Of a stretch of DNA of 39,855 nucleotides, positions 25,332 to 32,606 are shown in pieces. Position 1 is the stretch's first letter. Every line of letters begins with the position of its first letter. The stretch is from a virus, in the IMG/VR virus record IMGVR_UViG_3300036806_000128, positions 1-39,855 of that record; one strand, written 5' to 3'. Under the pieces are notes generated by a model, which saw only the letters and a list, made by a program, of their open reading frames with translations, searched no databases and was not told the origin of the DNA. Both the position numbers and the translations under genes were made by a program.

Positions 25332-25856
25332 TTAAAATGGCTCATCCTCTTGCAGAATCGGCGCTACTGCTTTCCTCTGTTTGCTGGCAATGTTGAACCG
25401 CATCGCCGCTGCCAGCTTGATTGCTTTCTGCAAACGACTCGTTATGTCCTGGACCGCATGGCCGGGAGCAAACCGCACTGACATCTCAGCCATCTTGTCC
25501 AGAAAGAACATGAACTCATCAGGCGTCATGCCGCCCTTGATTTGGTTGCAAGACTCACAGGGAAGCCCAAGATTCGTCAGTCCAGGCGAGCCGCCACGCT
25601 TCAAGGGGATCTCGTGATCAACCACGCAGGAGTAAGCGTCCACAGGCTTAGTGCAATAGCGGCAGCGGATTACGCCACCTTCCTTACCATCGAATTTGTC
25701 GACAAACCATGCGGTGAATTGCTTTTGATCGAACGGCAGAGCGTAACCTTTTTTGCTGATGCGTCCGCTTGGTCCAGTCTTCTGCCGCGCGCGGTTGACC
25801 TGTGATTTATAGAGATTGCTCACACGTTCTTTGAAGCGGTCAGAGAGTTGAATCAT
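25332..25856 (-). CDS. HNH endonuclease
   Basis: 174 residues. Complete HNH core with zinc cysteines: CRYC (65-68), VVDHEIPLKRGG (Asp80-His81), LTNLGLPC (Asn95), CESCNQIKGG (Cys100, Cys103, Asn104, Lys107). This is the McrA/Cas9-like beta-beta-alpha metal nuclease fold. The basic N-terminus may bind DNA. In phages such proteins act as homing nucleases or in genome processing. It lies inside the early operon, coupled to the gene upstream by TAATG, so it is not an isolated insert. Confidence 0.8.
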   Translation of the reverse strand: MIQLSDRFKERVSNLYKSQVNRARQKTGPSGRISKKGYALPFDQKQFTAWFVDKFDGKEGGVIRCRYCTKPVDAYSCVVDHEIPLKRGGSPGLTNLGLPCESCNQIKGGMTPDEFMFFLDKMAEMSVRFAPGHAVQDITSRLQKAIKLAAAMRFNIASKQRKAVAPILQEDEPF

Positions 25857-26005
25857 TAGTTCACTCCGATGGTGGTCATGTGCGAGGGTTTCATGCTGCC
25901 GCAGCAGGCGCAGCGCAGTGTGAGCGTGAGGACAATAAAGGGCTGATCAGGCTCTTTCTTCATCTCGATAGCAAAGCCTAGTTTGCGGTTGATGGAGATG
26001 GTCAT
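25856..26005 (-). CDS. Small CxxC protein, unknown
   Basis: 49 residues from ATG 26005 (MTISINRKLGFAIEMKKE), chosen because it forms ATGA with the preceding stop; its own stop forms TAATG with the HNH start. It contains CACC. Probably a small metal-binding or accessory protein; no family recognised. Confidence 0.5.
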   Translation of the reverse strand: MTISINRKLGFAIEMKKEPDQPFIVLTLTLRCACCGSMKPSHMTTIGVN

Positions 26006-26481
26006 GGGCAGACCTGCTCTCTGCGCAGACGGTGTTCCATCCACCAGCGTTTGTGTTCCCAGATGACGCTACCGCCGCCACAGATGAAGATTCGTCCGTC
26101 GTATTCGACTTTGGTATCCCAGGTAAGTTCGGCTTCGGCGCGGCCCCATTCCTCATAGGCCATACCCTTGGAAGGCCGGTTTAGTTCATAGCGGCCACGC
26201 CAGCAAACGATGTCATGCCAGGGGCGAACAACAAAAGGCTTCACGTAAAAGATAACGGTGCTGATGTAGCAGCAATGGGGCTGGGCGAGGCATGGATTCG
26301 GCACCTTCGTGCTTAACGGTTCCCATATAGTCAGTAGCCATGGCCGCTCGGCATCGTGAAACATGGGCCACTCGCGCTCACACATGCCTTCAGTCAGGCG
26401 ATTAAAGAATGCCAGCTTTCTGACGGTCGAATCGTCAAAGCGCGGCCCTCTGGCCTTCGCAGTTCTGGTAGCTGTGCTCAT
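26002..26481 (-). CDS. Hypothetical protein, Trp/Cys-rich
   Basis: 159 residues from ATG 26481, at an ATGA junction. The N-terminus is basic (MSTATRTAKARGPRFDD). The rest is notably rich in Trp and Cys (FYVKPFVVRPWHDIVCWRGR, GSVIWEHKRWWMEHRLRREQ). It contains CLAQPHCC, a possible metal site. It is predicted soluble. No family or enzymatic motif recognised. Neighbours on both sides are overlapping small genes. Confidence 0.5.
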   Translation of the reverse strand: MSTATRTAKARGPRFDDSTVRKLAFFNRLTEGMCEREWPMFHDAERPWLLTIWEPLSTKVPNPCLAQPHCCYISTVIFYVKPFVVRPWHDIVCWRGRYELNRPSKGMAYEEWGRAEAELTWDTKVEYDGRIFICGGGSVIWEHKRWWMEHRLRREQVCP

Positions 26482-26684
26482 TTGATTATGGCCTCTGCTA
26501 AAAGCTGAACTGTCACTTCGACAACCGCTCCGCACTTTGTACAGGTAGCCATGAACCGATTGAGCTTCACATGCTCCATCCGCATAGGCGATTTCTGCCG
26601 AATACTCCGCACCTTTGCGCAGTTGAAATGCTTGACGGCCATTTCCACTTTTTCCGGTTCAACCGCGATGATTACTACGCTCAT
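26478..26684 (-). CDS. Small CxxC protein, unknown
   Basis: 68 residues from ATG 26684 (MSVVIIAVEPEKVEMAVKHF), with ATGA at both ends. One zinc-type pair (ATCTKCGAVVEV). A beta-alpha start and a C-terminal helix. Possibly a small regulator or inhibitor; no family recognised. Confidence 0.5.
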   Translation of the reverse strand: MSVVIIAVEPEKVEMAVKHFNCAKVRSIRQKSPMRMEHVKLNRFMATCTKCGAVVEVTVQLLAEAIIK

Positions 26685-26842
26685 TTCGCTTTGGCCTCCA
26701 TTGGCGTTGCTACCGTGCCCTCTTCTCTGATTTCCCAATCTGTATTGCAGTGGCGTAGTCCGCTCTTTTTGTGAACCAACACATCTGGCCCGGTGTGCTG
26801 CGGTACTTCGTAGATTTCGTCGTGACAGAATCGGCAGGTCAT
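26681..26842 (-). CDS. Small zinc-binding protein
   Basis: 53 residues from ATG 26842 (MTCRFCHDEIYEVPQHTG), ATGA on both sides. The spacing CRFC ... HKKSGLRHC fits a zinc finger-like fold seen in many small phage proteins. Role unknown; protein or DNA contact is possible. Confidence 0.55.
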   Translation of the reverse strand: MTCRFCHDEIYEVPQHTGPDVLVHKKSGLRHCNTDWEIREEGTVATPMEAKAK

Positions 26843-27153
26843 TGTGATTCCTTCGCCATCCGACGATGCCACCATTCCAACGTGAAAATATCGGAGAGCA
26901 GTTTTGGATTTGGCCAGTCGCGACCCAGCATGCGCTGCTTTATATACCAGCGTTCCATCATGTCGGCTTTGCGCTGCTCCTCTGCGCGTTCTACCTCAAT
27001 GTCATCCGTGAGGCGCGGGTCGCCGCATTGGCGATTCCATCTAAAAATGCAACAAGTCGGATGCATCAAATGCAGCCGAGCATGATTGGAGCAGCCAGAT
27101 TCAGATGTGCTTCTCCCTCGTGGCCAGCCCGGGATGATGTCTCTCGCCTTCAA
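26839..27153 (-). CDS. Small Cys/His-rich protein, unknown
   Basis: 104 residues, apparently from TTG 27153 (MKARDIIPGWPRGRSTSESG) with AAGG upstream; the downstream Met starts would remove the conserved-looking start. It contains CSNHARLHLMHPTCC and a later Cys, which could bind a metal. The second half is a charged helix (VERAEEQRKADMMERWYIKQ) and a Trp pair (EWWHRR). It lies nine bases after the previous stop. Function unknown. Confidence 0.45.
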   Translation of the reverse strand: MKARDIIPGWPRGRSTSESGCSNHARLHLMHPTCCIFRWNRQCGDPRLTDDIEVERAEEQRKADMMERWYIKQRMLGRDWPNPKLLSDIFTLEWWHRRMAKESQ

Positions 27154-27162
27154 GGTTGCGCC

Positions 27163-27417
27163 TTATTCCAGTTTCAGCAGTCGATCAACGGTTTCCATTG
27201 TTAGTTCGCGAATGTATGTGCGTGCTTTGATCTTGAAGGCGTGCTCCGCAGCAGCTATCGCAGTTGCATCTACAACGCCCATAAATACTCCGTCGATAAC
27301 ATTGACTAGCCTCTGCGCATCGGAAGAGCCTTCAAATTCACGTCTTATCAACAGGGCGCCGTCTCTCGCTAATTGCAGGATTTGTTCTTTTTGCTCAGCA
27401 CTAAAAATCTCAGCCAT
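27163..27417 (-). CDS. Hypothetical helical protein
   Basis: 84 residues, starting directly after the previous stop (TAGATG). It appears all-alpha: AEIFSAEQKEQILQLARDGA and later AIAAAEHAFKIKARTYIREL. No motif for DNA binding, membrane insertion or catalysis is seen. Confidence 0.5.
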   Translation of the reverse strand: MAEIFSAEQKEQILQLARDGALLIRREFEGSSDAQRLVNVIDGVFMGVVDATAIAAAEHAFKIKARTYIRELTMETVDRLLKLE

Positions 27418-27660
27418 CTACGCAGCCTCCAATCTCACCGAGTACTCTTCCTCACAGCACACGCAGAGCAGCCACCCCTTGCCCAGCGCATCCACGTACA
27501 ACGCCTTTGCTGGCATCTCTGGACACACATCGCACATTACAAAGCCCAGAACCTCAAATACCTGCACAAGCCGGATAGCGCCATAAGGCCTGGCAAAGTC
27601 ATGCTCGCCGTCATGAAAGTCAGCCGCAACACACCCCGGAAATGAGCAGCCATCACGCAT
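27418..27660 (-). CDS. Small protein with two CxxC pairs
   Basis: 80 residues. Zinc-ribbon-like arrangement: CDVC in the middle and CVCC near the end, with an extra CSFPGC at the N-terminus. The central hydrophobic stretch LVQVFEVLGFVM is a buried strand rather than a membrane segment. Overlaps the DUF5131 gene end by eight bases. Probably metal-binding; function unknown. Confidence 0.5.
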   Translation of the reverse strand: MRDGCSFPGCVAADFHDGEHDFARPYGAIRLVQVFEVLGFVMCDVCPEMPAKALYVDALGKGWLLCVCCEEEYSVRLEAA

Positions 27661-28480
27661 GGGTCGGCTTTGGAAATTCCTGAATCTGCAATTCCTTTGG
27701 CCAAAACTCGCTGCGCTTTCCGCTCACGTCACGCCTCATTTTTGGCGAACCGTCTTTGTTTGTTCCGTCTTGATATTTCCGTTGCGAAACTCCCAGCTTG
27801 TCCGCAAGGATGTCGCCAAGTTGCTTGAAGTGGACGGCAACTCCCGCCTCTTTGCATTCCTCGATCAGCGATAGCGCCCATTCCAATTTCATCTCGCGTG
27901 CTCCTGCGCCTGATTCGCCACCGATGATGAGCCATGACATAGGACGGTACGGTCTGGGATCGGTATGCTGGACGCGCCAGAGACGGAATGGGCCAAGTAG
28001 CGGCTCAGCGCTTACCCATGTGACGCCCGATACAACCCGGTTTGTGTAGGATTCGTTCTCTACCGTTACGCCTATGCTCACGTTCGGCTGCTGCAGGAAG
28101 TCCTCATGCCGCTTGATTTCCAGTGCTCGTTTCGTGAGTAGGTTCCATTGCAAGTTTGGAGTGGCCTGAATCAGTGTGAGCAGTCGCGGTCGCAATTCTT
28201 CAGCGGTCGGGTTGACCTCAAACACATCCGCCATCGAAGCGCAGAACACACGCGCTGGACGGCCAAACAACTCCAGGGCTTCGCGGTTCCACTTCAGCGG
28301 CTCATTCCAGTGCTTATCCCCAAACGTGCGCCGTGGTGCATCCTTGCCCCAAACATTCTCACCAACACGCTTGCTGAAACTTTCCGCGTAACAGTGGTCA
28401 CACGCCGGAGAAACCTTAACGCAGCCCCACCACGGATTGAACGTGTGATCCGTCCAGCTAATTTTCGAGTTCTCTGCCAT
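27653..28480 (-). CDS. Gp37/Gp68-family protein (DUF5131)
   Basis: 275 residues. It starts SKISWTDHTFNPWWGCVKVS and PACDHCYAE, the hallmark of the Gp37/Gp68 (DUF5131) family, with three Cys (20, 27, 30) as C-x6-C-x2-C. Further family features are VFCASMADVFE, LLTKRALEI, VTWVSAEPLLG and LIIGGESGAGAREM. The fold is thought to resemble radical-SAM barrels, but the exact reaction is not established. Phages often carry it next to replication and modification genes. It may act on nucleic acid or a modified base. The length is normal for the family and the cysteines are intact. Confidence 0.8.
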   Translation of the reverse strand: MAENSKISWTDHTFNPWWGCVKVSPACDHCYAESFSKRVGENVWGKDAPRRTFGDKHWNEPLKWNREALELFGRPARVFCASMADVFEVNPTAEELRPRLLTLIQATPNLQWNLLTKRALEIKRHEDFLQQPNVSIGVTVENESYTNRVVSGVTWVSAEPLLGPFRLWRVQHTDPRPYRPMSWLIIGGESGAGAREMKLEWALSLIEECKEAGVAVHFKQLGDILADKLGVSQRKYQDGTNKDGSPKMRRDVSGKRSEFWPKELQIQEFPKPTHA

Positions 28481-28483
28481 CGT

Positions 28484-28681
28484 TTATCCCTTTCCCCTAT
28501 TCCTTGCGCTCTCGACCAGCTTCTCGCTCTCAACGTGCAGCCAGTACGCTTTGCCGTCATACGTTTCAAAGAAACACCAGGCGGTGCCGAGGAAGTTCAT
28601 TTCCAGCGTCTTCGGCACCTTGCCGGTGATCCGCTTGACTAGAAGCAGGTCGTTTACTTCGTAACTGAGTGCGGCGCTCAT
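28484..28681 (-). CDS. Small hypothetical protein
   Basis: 65 residues from ATG 28681, which has GGTGA close upstream; ATG 28690 would overlap the previous stop (ATGGTGA) and is the alternative. It looks like a small beta barrel: YEVNDLLLVKRITGKVP, MNFLGTAWCFFETYDGKAYW, then a charged helix. No cysteine pair. Three bases separate it from the DUF5131 gene, so the two may function together. Confidence 0.5.
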   Translation of the reverse strand: MSAALSYEVNDLLLVKRITGKVPKTLEMNFLGTAWCFFETYDGKAYWLHVESEKLVESARNRGKG

Positions 28682-28683
28682 GC

Positions 28684-28935
28684 TCACCATTTCCAGTGAA
28701 ATACTTTTTCAATTCCCAGCGCCTTCATCCTGTTGCGTAAAGTTGGCTGGGTCAGGTTCAGTTGCTTCGCCGTGGCTCGCGTGTTGAAAGAATTAAGCTC
28801 AAGCGCGGCTACTATCAGTTGTCTTTCGACTAGGGTTATGGCCCTGCCGAATGGAATATGTTGTCGTTGCGCGGCAGTTGAAAACTGCTGCAGGACGTGT
28901 TGCATTTCTGGTCCAGTGGCTGGCTGGGTGCTCAT
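28684..28935 (-). CDS. Fis-type helix-turn-helix DNA-binding protein
   Basis: 83 residues. The C-terminal half (ERQLIVAALELNSFNTRATA, then KQLNLTQPTLRNRMKALGI, residues 37-75) is a Fis/NtrC-C-terminal type HTH (HTH_8). The N-terminal arm is Gln-rich and probably flexible. There is no sensor or AAA+ domain, so it is a stand-alone small regulator or nucleoid-type protein, like Fis. It may bend DNA at a promoter or the attachment site. Its stop overlaps the next gene's alternative start. Confidence 0.65.
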   Translation of the reverse strand: MSTQPATGPEMQHVLQQFSTAAQRQHIPFGRAITLVERQLIVAALELNSFNTRATAKQLNLTQPTLRNRMKALGIEKVFHWKW

Positions 28936-28964
28936 GGGTTGCTCCTGTTAGTTGAATAGGTCGA

Positions 28965-29465
28965 TCAAAGATCCTTTAGCGAAAACTTGCCGCCATTTTT
29001 CGTTATGAGTTGGGCCTGATTGAGCTTGTAGATACAGGTATTGGAAATGGTGCGACGATCTAGGCCGGTTATGATTGCTAGTTGGCCGGTATCCAGTTGG
29101 CCATGAGTCATAAGTGCATCAATTACCTTCGCAACACTGCCACCAAGTCGCCGCTTCCATGACTCCCAGACCGCCTGCTTATGTGCTGGCTGAGGTGGAA
29201 CCGCTGTCGCACTGCCGTTTTCGCCTTGCGGCACAATTACGTCGATTTCCCCGAATGTCATGCGCAACGCCTGATACAGAGGGGAAAGAATCTTCCGTAG
29301 TTCTGAGATGGCGCGAACCGACTCACTGCGCTGTGATTCCAGTTGGCGGCGAGCTTCCGCAACTTGCTCTCTGAGGTCGCGGTTGTCTTCCTCAAGCGAT
29401 GCGATGATTCGGTCACGATGGTCCGGCGCAGGCTGCTGCCCGGAAGATATGGCCAGGTTAGCCAT
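28965..29465 (-). CDS. Coiled-coil protein with winged-helix-like C-terminus
   Basis: 166 residues from ATG 29465 (MANLAISSGQQPAPDHRD), preceded by GGAGG and overlapping the J-domain gene end by eight bases. Residues 20-70 form a coiled coil (ASLEEDNRDLREQVAEARRQ). The C-terminal 60 residues (VAKVIDALMTHGQLDTGQLA, IITGLDRRTISNTCIYKLNQ) read as a winged helix. It is probably a dimeric DNA-binding regulator of the early or late phase; the target is unknown. Confidence 0.55.
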   Translation of the reverse strand: MANLAISSGQQPAPDHRDRIIASLEEDNRDLREQVAEARRQLESQRSESVRAISELRKILSPLYQALRMTFGEIDVIVPQGENGSATAVPPQPAHKQAVWESWKRRLGGSVAKVIDALMTHGQLDTGQLAIITGLDRRTISNTCIYKLNQAQLITKNGGKFSLKDL

Positions 29466-30072
29466 TGACGCCTCCAGTTCCTGTTGTGATTTGTTTGTGG
29501 AAGCCACGGAATGCGCGTTCCAGCATCAGCGGCGATCCGCAGTCCTCAATCCGGCGAAGCGAATAGAGAACTACCTTTACGGCATTCAGGTTCAGGCGTG
29601 CTTCGTCAAACACGTCAATAGCGATCACGTACTCGTGATCATGAGTGTGTTTGCCAGTTGCCCAATCCCGCGCACGATCGCGATGCTCGGTCAGCGCGGC
29701 AAACAGCTTGGCATCGCCTCCGGGCCGGTCAGGATGGCACTTTTGCGCGCGTTCGCGGTATGCCTTGTCTATGGTTTCAAGCGTCGGCACTTCGCCAATA
29801 AGCCCCAATGCTTCCTGCCACGCAAACTGGTTCGTGGCTTCGCGGGAGAAGTAAACGGCCACGCCCGGGTCCAGCGGGTTAGCTGAATACGTGATGAGCG
29901 ATGAAGTTGCGCCAGAGCGCTCCAGTTCCTGCCGCAGCATCTCTTTGACTTTTCCCATCGTCCCTTTCCATGCCGAACGGCCAGCACGGTCTTGAATGCG
30001 TGTACGCGGCTGACCATCAGGCCAGACCAATTCTGGCTTTTCTTCGTGGATTACTTCTTCTTTGCGCTTCAC
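29458..30072 (-). CDS. J-domain (DnaJ-like) protein
   Basis: 204 residues. A short J-domain in the middle: ETIDKAYRERAQKCHPDRPG followed by GDAKLFAALTEHRDRARDW, with the HPD tripeptide at 113-115 between helices II and III. J-domains stimulate the ATPase of host DnaK/Hsp70. In phages they can help dismantle the helicase-loader complex at the origin, as host DnaJ/DnaK do for lambda. It is encoded two genes after the helicase loader, which fits that role. The rest of the protein (HTHDHEYVIAIDVFDEARLN) is unassigned. Confidence 0.7.
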   Translation of the reverse strand: MKRKEEVIHEEKPELVWPDGQPRTRIQDRAGRSAWKGTMGKVKEMLRQELERSGATSSLITYSANPLDPGVAVYFSREATNQFAWQEALGLIGEVPTLETIDKAYRERAQKCHPDRPGGDAKLFAALTEHRDRARDWATGKHTHDHEYVIAIDVFDEARLNLNAVKVVLYSLRRIEDCGSPLMLERAFRGFHKQITTGTGGVNG

Positions 30073-30335
30073 TGTGTTGATTCCTCCAGTCGTTTCACGA
30101 TCGCGCCCGCGATACCAGATTCCTGAAGAATCCAGGCATCTCTGCAGGTGTAGGCGATTAGAGCCGATGGGCCGCCAGCGTTATATGGCGATTCGCTAGC
30201 CTGCTTAATGTTTGTTTCAGGCTTCTCTTCCATGCGCATCAGCTTCCAAGTCATCGTGCCGGGATTCAGTCGGCTGGCCATCAGCACATATTGAAAGCGC
30301 GGATCGTCAGTTGGGCGCACTCTCGTGGCTGCCAT
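30069..30335 (-). CDS. Hypothetical protein
   Basis: 88 residues from ATG 30335, overlapping the loader stop by one base (TGATG), with ATGA at its own end. It starts MAATRVRPTDDPRFQYVLMA and has a mixed composition with SPYNAGGPSALIAYTCRDAW. No motif recognised. Being coupled between the helicase loader and the J-domain gene suggests a replication-related accessory, by position only. Confidence 0.45.
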   Translation of the reverse strand: MAATRVRPTDDPRFQYVLMASRLNPGTMTWKLMRMEEKPETNIKQASESPYNAGGPSALIAYTCRDAWILQESGIAGAIVKRLEESTQ

Positions 30336-31102
30336 CACTTTGCTGCCTTCTTTGCTCCGCGACGGTCTGCCAGCGATTGAAATGAAATCAGCGTGAACTC
30401 TGACAGGCGCGAAGCGACACGCTCATCCATGCGCTCACTGAGTTCCGCAAGTGTCCAATTCATCGTTACGATGGTGGGCCGCTGCGCATTCAACCGGCGA
30501 TCGATCACTTCAAGCGTGTAGCGTCTCTCGTGGTCGCTTAATCCGCCAGCACCCAGGTCATCGAGAATCAGCATTGGCGGCTCAATGTAATCGCGCAATA
30601 TATCTTCCTCGCTCACATCGTCCTGGCCGTAGCTATCGCGAATCGTTTGGAATAACTGCGCTGCCCGGCGAAAACGGATGCTCTGCCGCGCTTTTACTCG
30701 ATCAATGAATATTGCTGCCGCAAGGTGCGTTTTCCCGGTACCTGTACCACCCGTTAAAAGCAGCCCGTCTGTTGGTTCCTTCAGCCATTCGGTAATTGCC
30801 TTCGCCACGGCCGAACGGAAATCAGAAAGCTTCGCCGCCCCATAGCGCACGGGAAGAGCGGTCTTGATGATCCTCTCAACCACACATTCGCACCGCACCG
30901 CGATCTCAGAGCCAAGATGCTTTTTGTTCGGGACCATCACAAACCCGCTATCCTTGCAGCGCGCGCACTTATGCGACGATGTCTGGTTCGCGCTCGAATC
31001 TGGCGGAGTCTGTGCCGTGGTAAGCGCCTTTTGAAGCTCCATGTTTGCCTTTTGGTCCTTGCCCCGTTCCGGATTGGCCACTATTTGCTTGATGCTTTGC
31101 AT
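30335..31102 (-). CDS. DnaC/IstB-like AAA+ helicase loader
   Basis: 255 residues. Walker A GGTGTGKT (118-125) and Walker B MLILDDLG (177-184) are present. The C-terminal part has the sensor-I Asn (IVTMNW) and Arg-rich SRLSEFTLISF typical of DnaC. The N-terminal region carries a Cys cluster (C46, C49, C71, C73) that is probably a zinc site, common in phage loaders. It should deliver the host replicative helicase to the phage origin. The ATG at 31102 has AGGA upstream but overlaps the initiator gene by 134 bases; an alternative start at 31042 reduces this to 74. Confidence 0.8.
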   Translation of the reverse strand: MQSIKQIVANPERGKDQKANMELQKALTTAQTPPDSSANQTSSHKCARCKDSGFVMVPNKKHLGSEIAVRCECVVERIIKTALPVRYGAAKLSDFRSAVAKAITEWLKEPTDGLLLTGGTGTGKTHLAAAIFIDRVKARQSIRFRRAAQLFQTIRDSYGQDDVSEEDILRDYIEPPMLILDDLGAGGLSDHERRYTLEVIDRRLNAQRPTIVTMNWTLAELSERMDERVASRLSEFTLISFQSLADRRGAKKAAK

Positions 31103-31850
31103 TGTCCTGCTCTCTTGAAAGCCATGAATTCATGAATCTCTGAACGCCCTGTTTTGTCTTCCTGCGAGCCTTGTGCGCCAAACACCAGCCGCGCATACTT
31201 CGCAAAGCCTGCATCACGTCAACCGCCGGATAAAGTTTTTGCCACTCTACTACCTGGGATTTTGGGATTGGGTGCTCTTCCCCTGTATTCAGCGGCATCG
31301 TGATATCAATCGCTTCAGGCTGTGCGGAGCTTGTCTCCGCACTAAGAAGTTCTTCTTTAGCCTGACCTAACCTAGCCTGACCTAACCTAACCTTATTGCT
31401 AGCATCGTTTTTAGCTAAAGCAGCTTCAGGTGTAGCTGAGCTAGAGTTTTGCTTGGCGTTTAACTTGTTTGCTTGCTTTGCGTTGCCGCCTAGTCGTCCG
31501 CGTTCGGCATAATCCCTGCGCATCTTCCGATATTTAGCTAGCTCGTGTTGTTGGCGTTCATTCACGTAATAGGTACCGCATTCGGACAGGTCAAACATCC
31601 TCATGACGGCATCCTTGTGCCGATCCCATATCTCTCTGTCCGGGCAGTCGGCAAGCACCATCAACATTGCATCGTCGTGCGGAATACGGCCGGGGATTGG
31701 AAGATCCCATCCCTGCTGGAGGATTGACCGATACATCAAACGCTCGATACGCTCGAGTCCGCGGACGCGGAGCGTCCAGAACTCGCCTTCGTACCACGGC
31801 TGATATATCGGCCTTTCATCTCGGCTTGACCGTGACTTTTGTCGCGGCAA
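30969..31850 (-). CDS. Replication initiator (DUF1376-like)
   Basis: 293 residues from TTG 31850, chosen because GGGAG lies just upstream and the cold-shock stop is two bases away; the frame extends to 31955 but overlaps that gene. The N-terminus (YEGEFWTLRVRGLERIERLM, ILQQGWDLPIPGRIPHDDAM) resembles the winged-helix DUF1376 domain of phage initiators. The C-terminus (VVEWQKLYPAVDVMQALRSM, RRKTKQGVQRFMNSWLSREQ) is typical of these proteins. Next to the DnaC-like gene it matches the lambda O/P pairing. The middle encodes RLGQA twice by direct DNA repeats. Confidence 0.7.
   Translation of the reverse strand: MPRQKSRSSRDERPIYQPWYEGEFWTLRVRGLERIERLMYRSILQQGWDLPIPGRIPHDDAMLMVLADCPDREIWDRHKDAVMRMFDLSECGTYYVNERQQHELAKYRKMRRDYAERGRLGGNAKQANKLNAKQNSSSATPEAALAKNDASNKVRLGQARLGQAKEELLSAETSSAQPEAIDITMPLNTGEEHPIPKSQVVEWQKLYPAVDVMQALRSMRGWCLAHKARRKTKQGVQRFMNSWLSREQDNAKHQANSGQSGTGQGPKGKHGASKGAYHGTDSARFEREPDIVA
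31358..31394. repeat. 15-bp direct repeats inside initiator gene (possible origin)
   Basis: TAGCCTGACCTAACC occurs twice without a gap (31358-31372 and 31373-31387), and a partial third copy (TAACCT) follows. They encode RLGQA RLGQA in frame. An AT-richer stretch with TAGCT elements follows (31394-31480). Iterons within an initiator gene are how the lambda origin is arranged. Confidence 0.5.
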
Positions 31851-31851
31851 A

Positions 31852-32082
31852 TCACGCTCCCTGAGATTGCGTTGCCGGCTGCACGATAACGACGTTTGCC
31901 GCCTGTGGGCCCTTGGATCCCTGTTCGATATCAAACTCGACCAGGTCGCCTTCATTCAGGCTTTTGTAGCCCTCGGATTGAATTGCGCTGTAATGCGCAA
32001 AGACATCGGGACCGCCTTCGCGCCCGATAAAGCCGAAGCCTTTTGCGTTGTTAAACCACTTCACTTTGCCGCTGTAAGCCAT
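31852..32082 (-). CDS. csp: Cold-shock domain protein
   Basis: 76 residues with both RNA-binding motifs: KGFGFIG (RNP1, 14-20) and VFAHYS (RNP2, 27-32). Length and sequence are those of CspA-type single-domain proteins with a short Gln/Pro tail. It binds single-stranded RNA/DNA and could melt mRNA structure or act at the replication fork. Its 3' end abuts the initiator gene and its start is overlapped 22 bases by the HNH gene. It is likely acquired from a bacterial host, and the context is fully that of the phage operon. Confidence 0.85.
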   Translation of the reverse strand: MAYSGKVKWFNNAKGFGFIGREGGPDVFAHYSAIQSEGYKSLNEGDLVEFDIEQGSKGPQAANVVIVQPATQSQGA

Positions 32083-32345
32083 TCCTCTTCCTTTCGTTCT
32101 CCATGAAATTTTCCCCCTTGAGGGCCGAACAAAACCGTTCTGAATAACTCAACCGAAAGGCAGTCCTTGCGGTTATTGCAAGGCGCGCAGGCATCGACAA
32201 TATTTTCCGGCTCATCGCCGCCGCCGGAACATCGCGGGATTTTGTGATCACGGGTTGCCGTGCGCCGGGTTAGTTGAATGCCGCAATACCAGCACCATCT
32301 GCCAAGCCTGCGATTGCCGCGCTTTCGCCTGTAGCCGATAGCCAA
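32061..32345 (-). CDS. HNH endonuclease, short
   Basis: 94 residues. Compact HNH core: CWYCG (18-22), [13 protein letters not shown] (Asp33-His34), [14 protein letters not shown] (Asn48, Cys53, Cys56, Asn57, Lys60). The N-terminus is highly basic ([13 protein letters not shown]). It is a second, unrelated-looking copy of the HNH type besides the gene at 25332. Such short forms nick or cut DNA and can work in recombination or packaging. It overlaps the cold-shock gene start. Confidence 0.75.
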   Translation of the reverse strand: MAIGYRRKRGNRRLGRWCWYCGIQLTRRTATRDHKIPRCSGGGDEPENIVDACAPCNNRKDCLSVELFRTVLFGPQGGKFHGERKEEEWLTAAK

Positions 32346-32375
32346 CCCTGCATCTCCGAACGTGCATCTGAAATC

Positions 32376-32591
32376 TCACAGATAACCAGCTTTCATGCGC
32401 TGCTCTTGCCGGTACTTCTGAGCATTCGGACAACTTGAAAAGTGCGTTTCAAGCGTGTCTTTATCGAGCGGAACCGGCTGATTTGCTTTCATCCAAAACT
32501 CAACTGGCTGTCCGCAGGCTTCACAATTGCCTAACTCAAAAAACTGATAGCCTTTCTGCTGCCAGTACTGCGGTGTCTTTGGCTCAGGCAT
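32376..32591 (-). CDS. Small zinc-finger-like protein
   Basis: 71 residues. The spacing C-x2-C ... H-x3-C (NCEACGQPVEFW, ETHFSSCPNA) suggests a single zinc site. The PVPLDKDTLETHFSSCP part reads as a conserved small phage family. The end is basic. It is located between the two recombination-related blocks; role unknown. Confidence 0.55.
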   Translation of the reverse strand: MPEPKTPQYWQQKGYQFFELGNCEACGQPVEFWMKANQPVPLDKDTLETHFSSCPNAQKYRQEQRMKAGYL

Positions 32592-32606
32592 ATCGTGATC
32601 TTTTCG

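Noticed and set aside
31358-31394. CRISPR-like repeat
   Set aside because: The repeats are directly adjacent without spacers and lie inside a coding frame.
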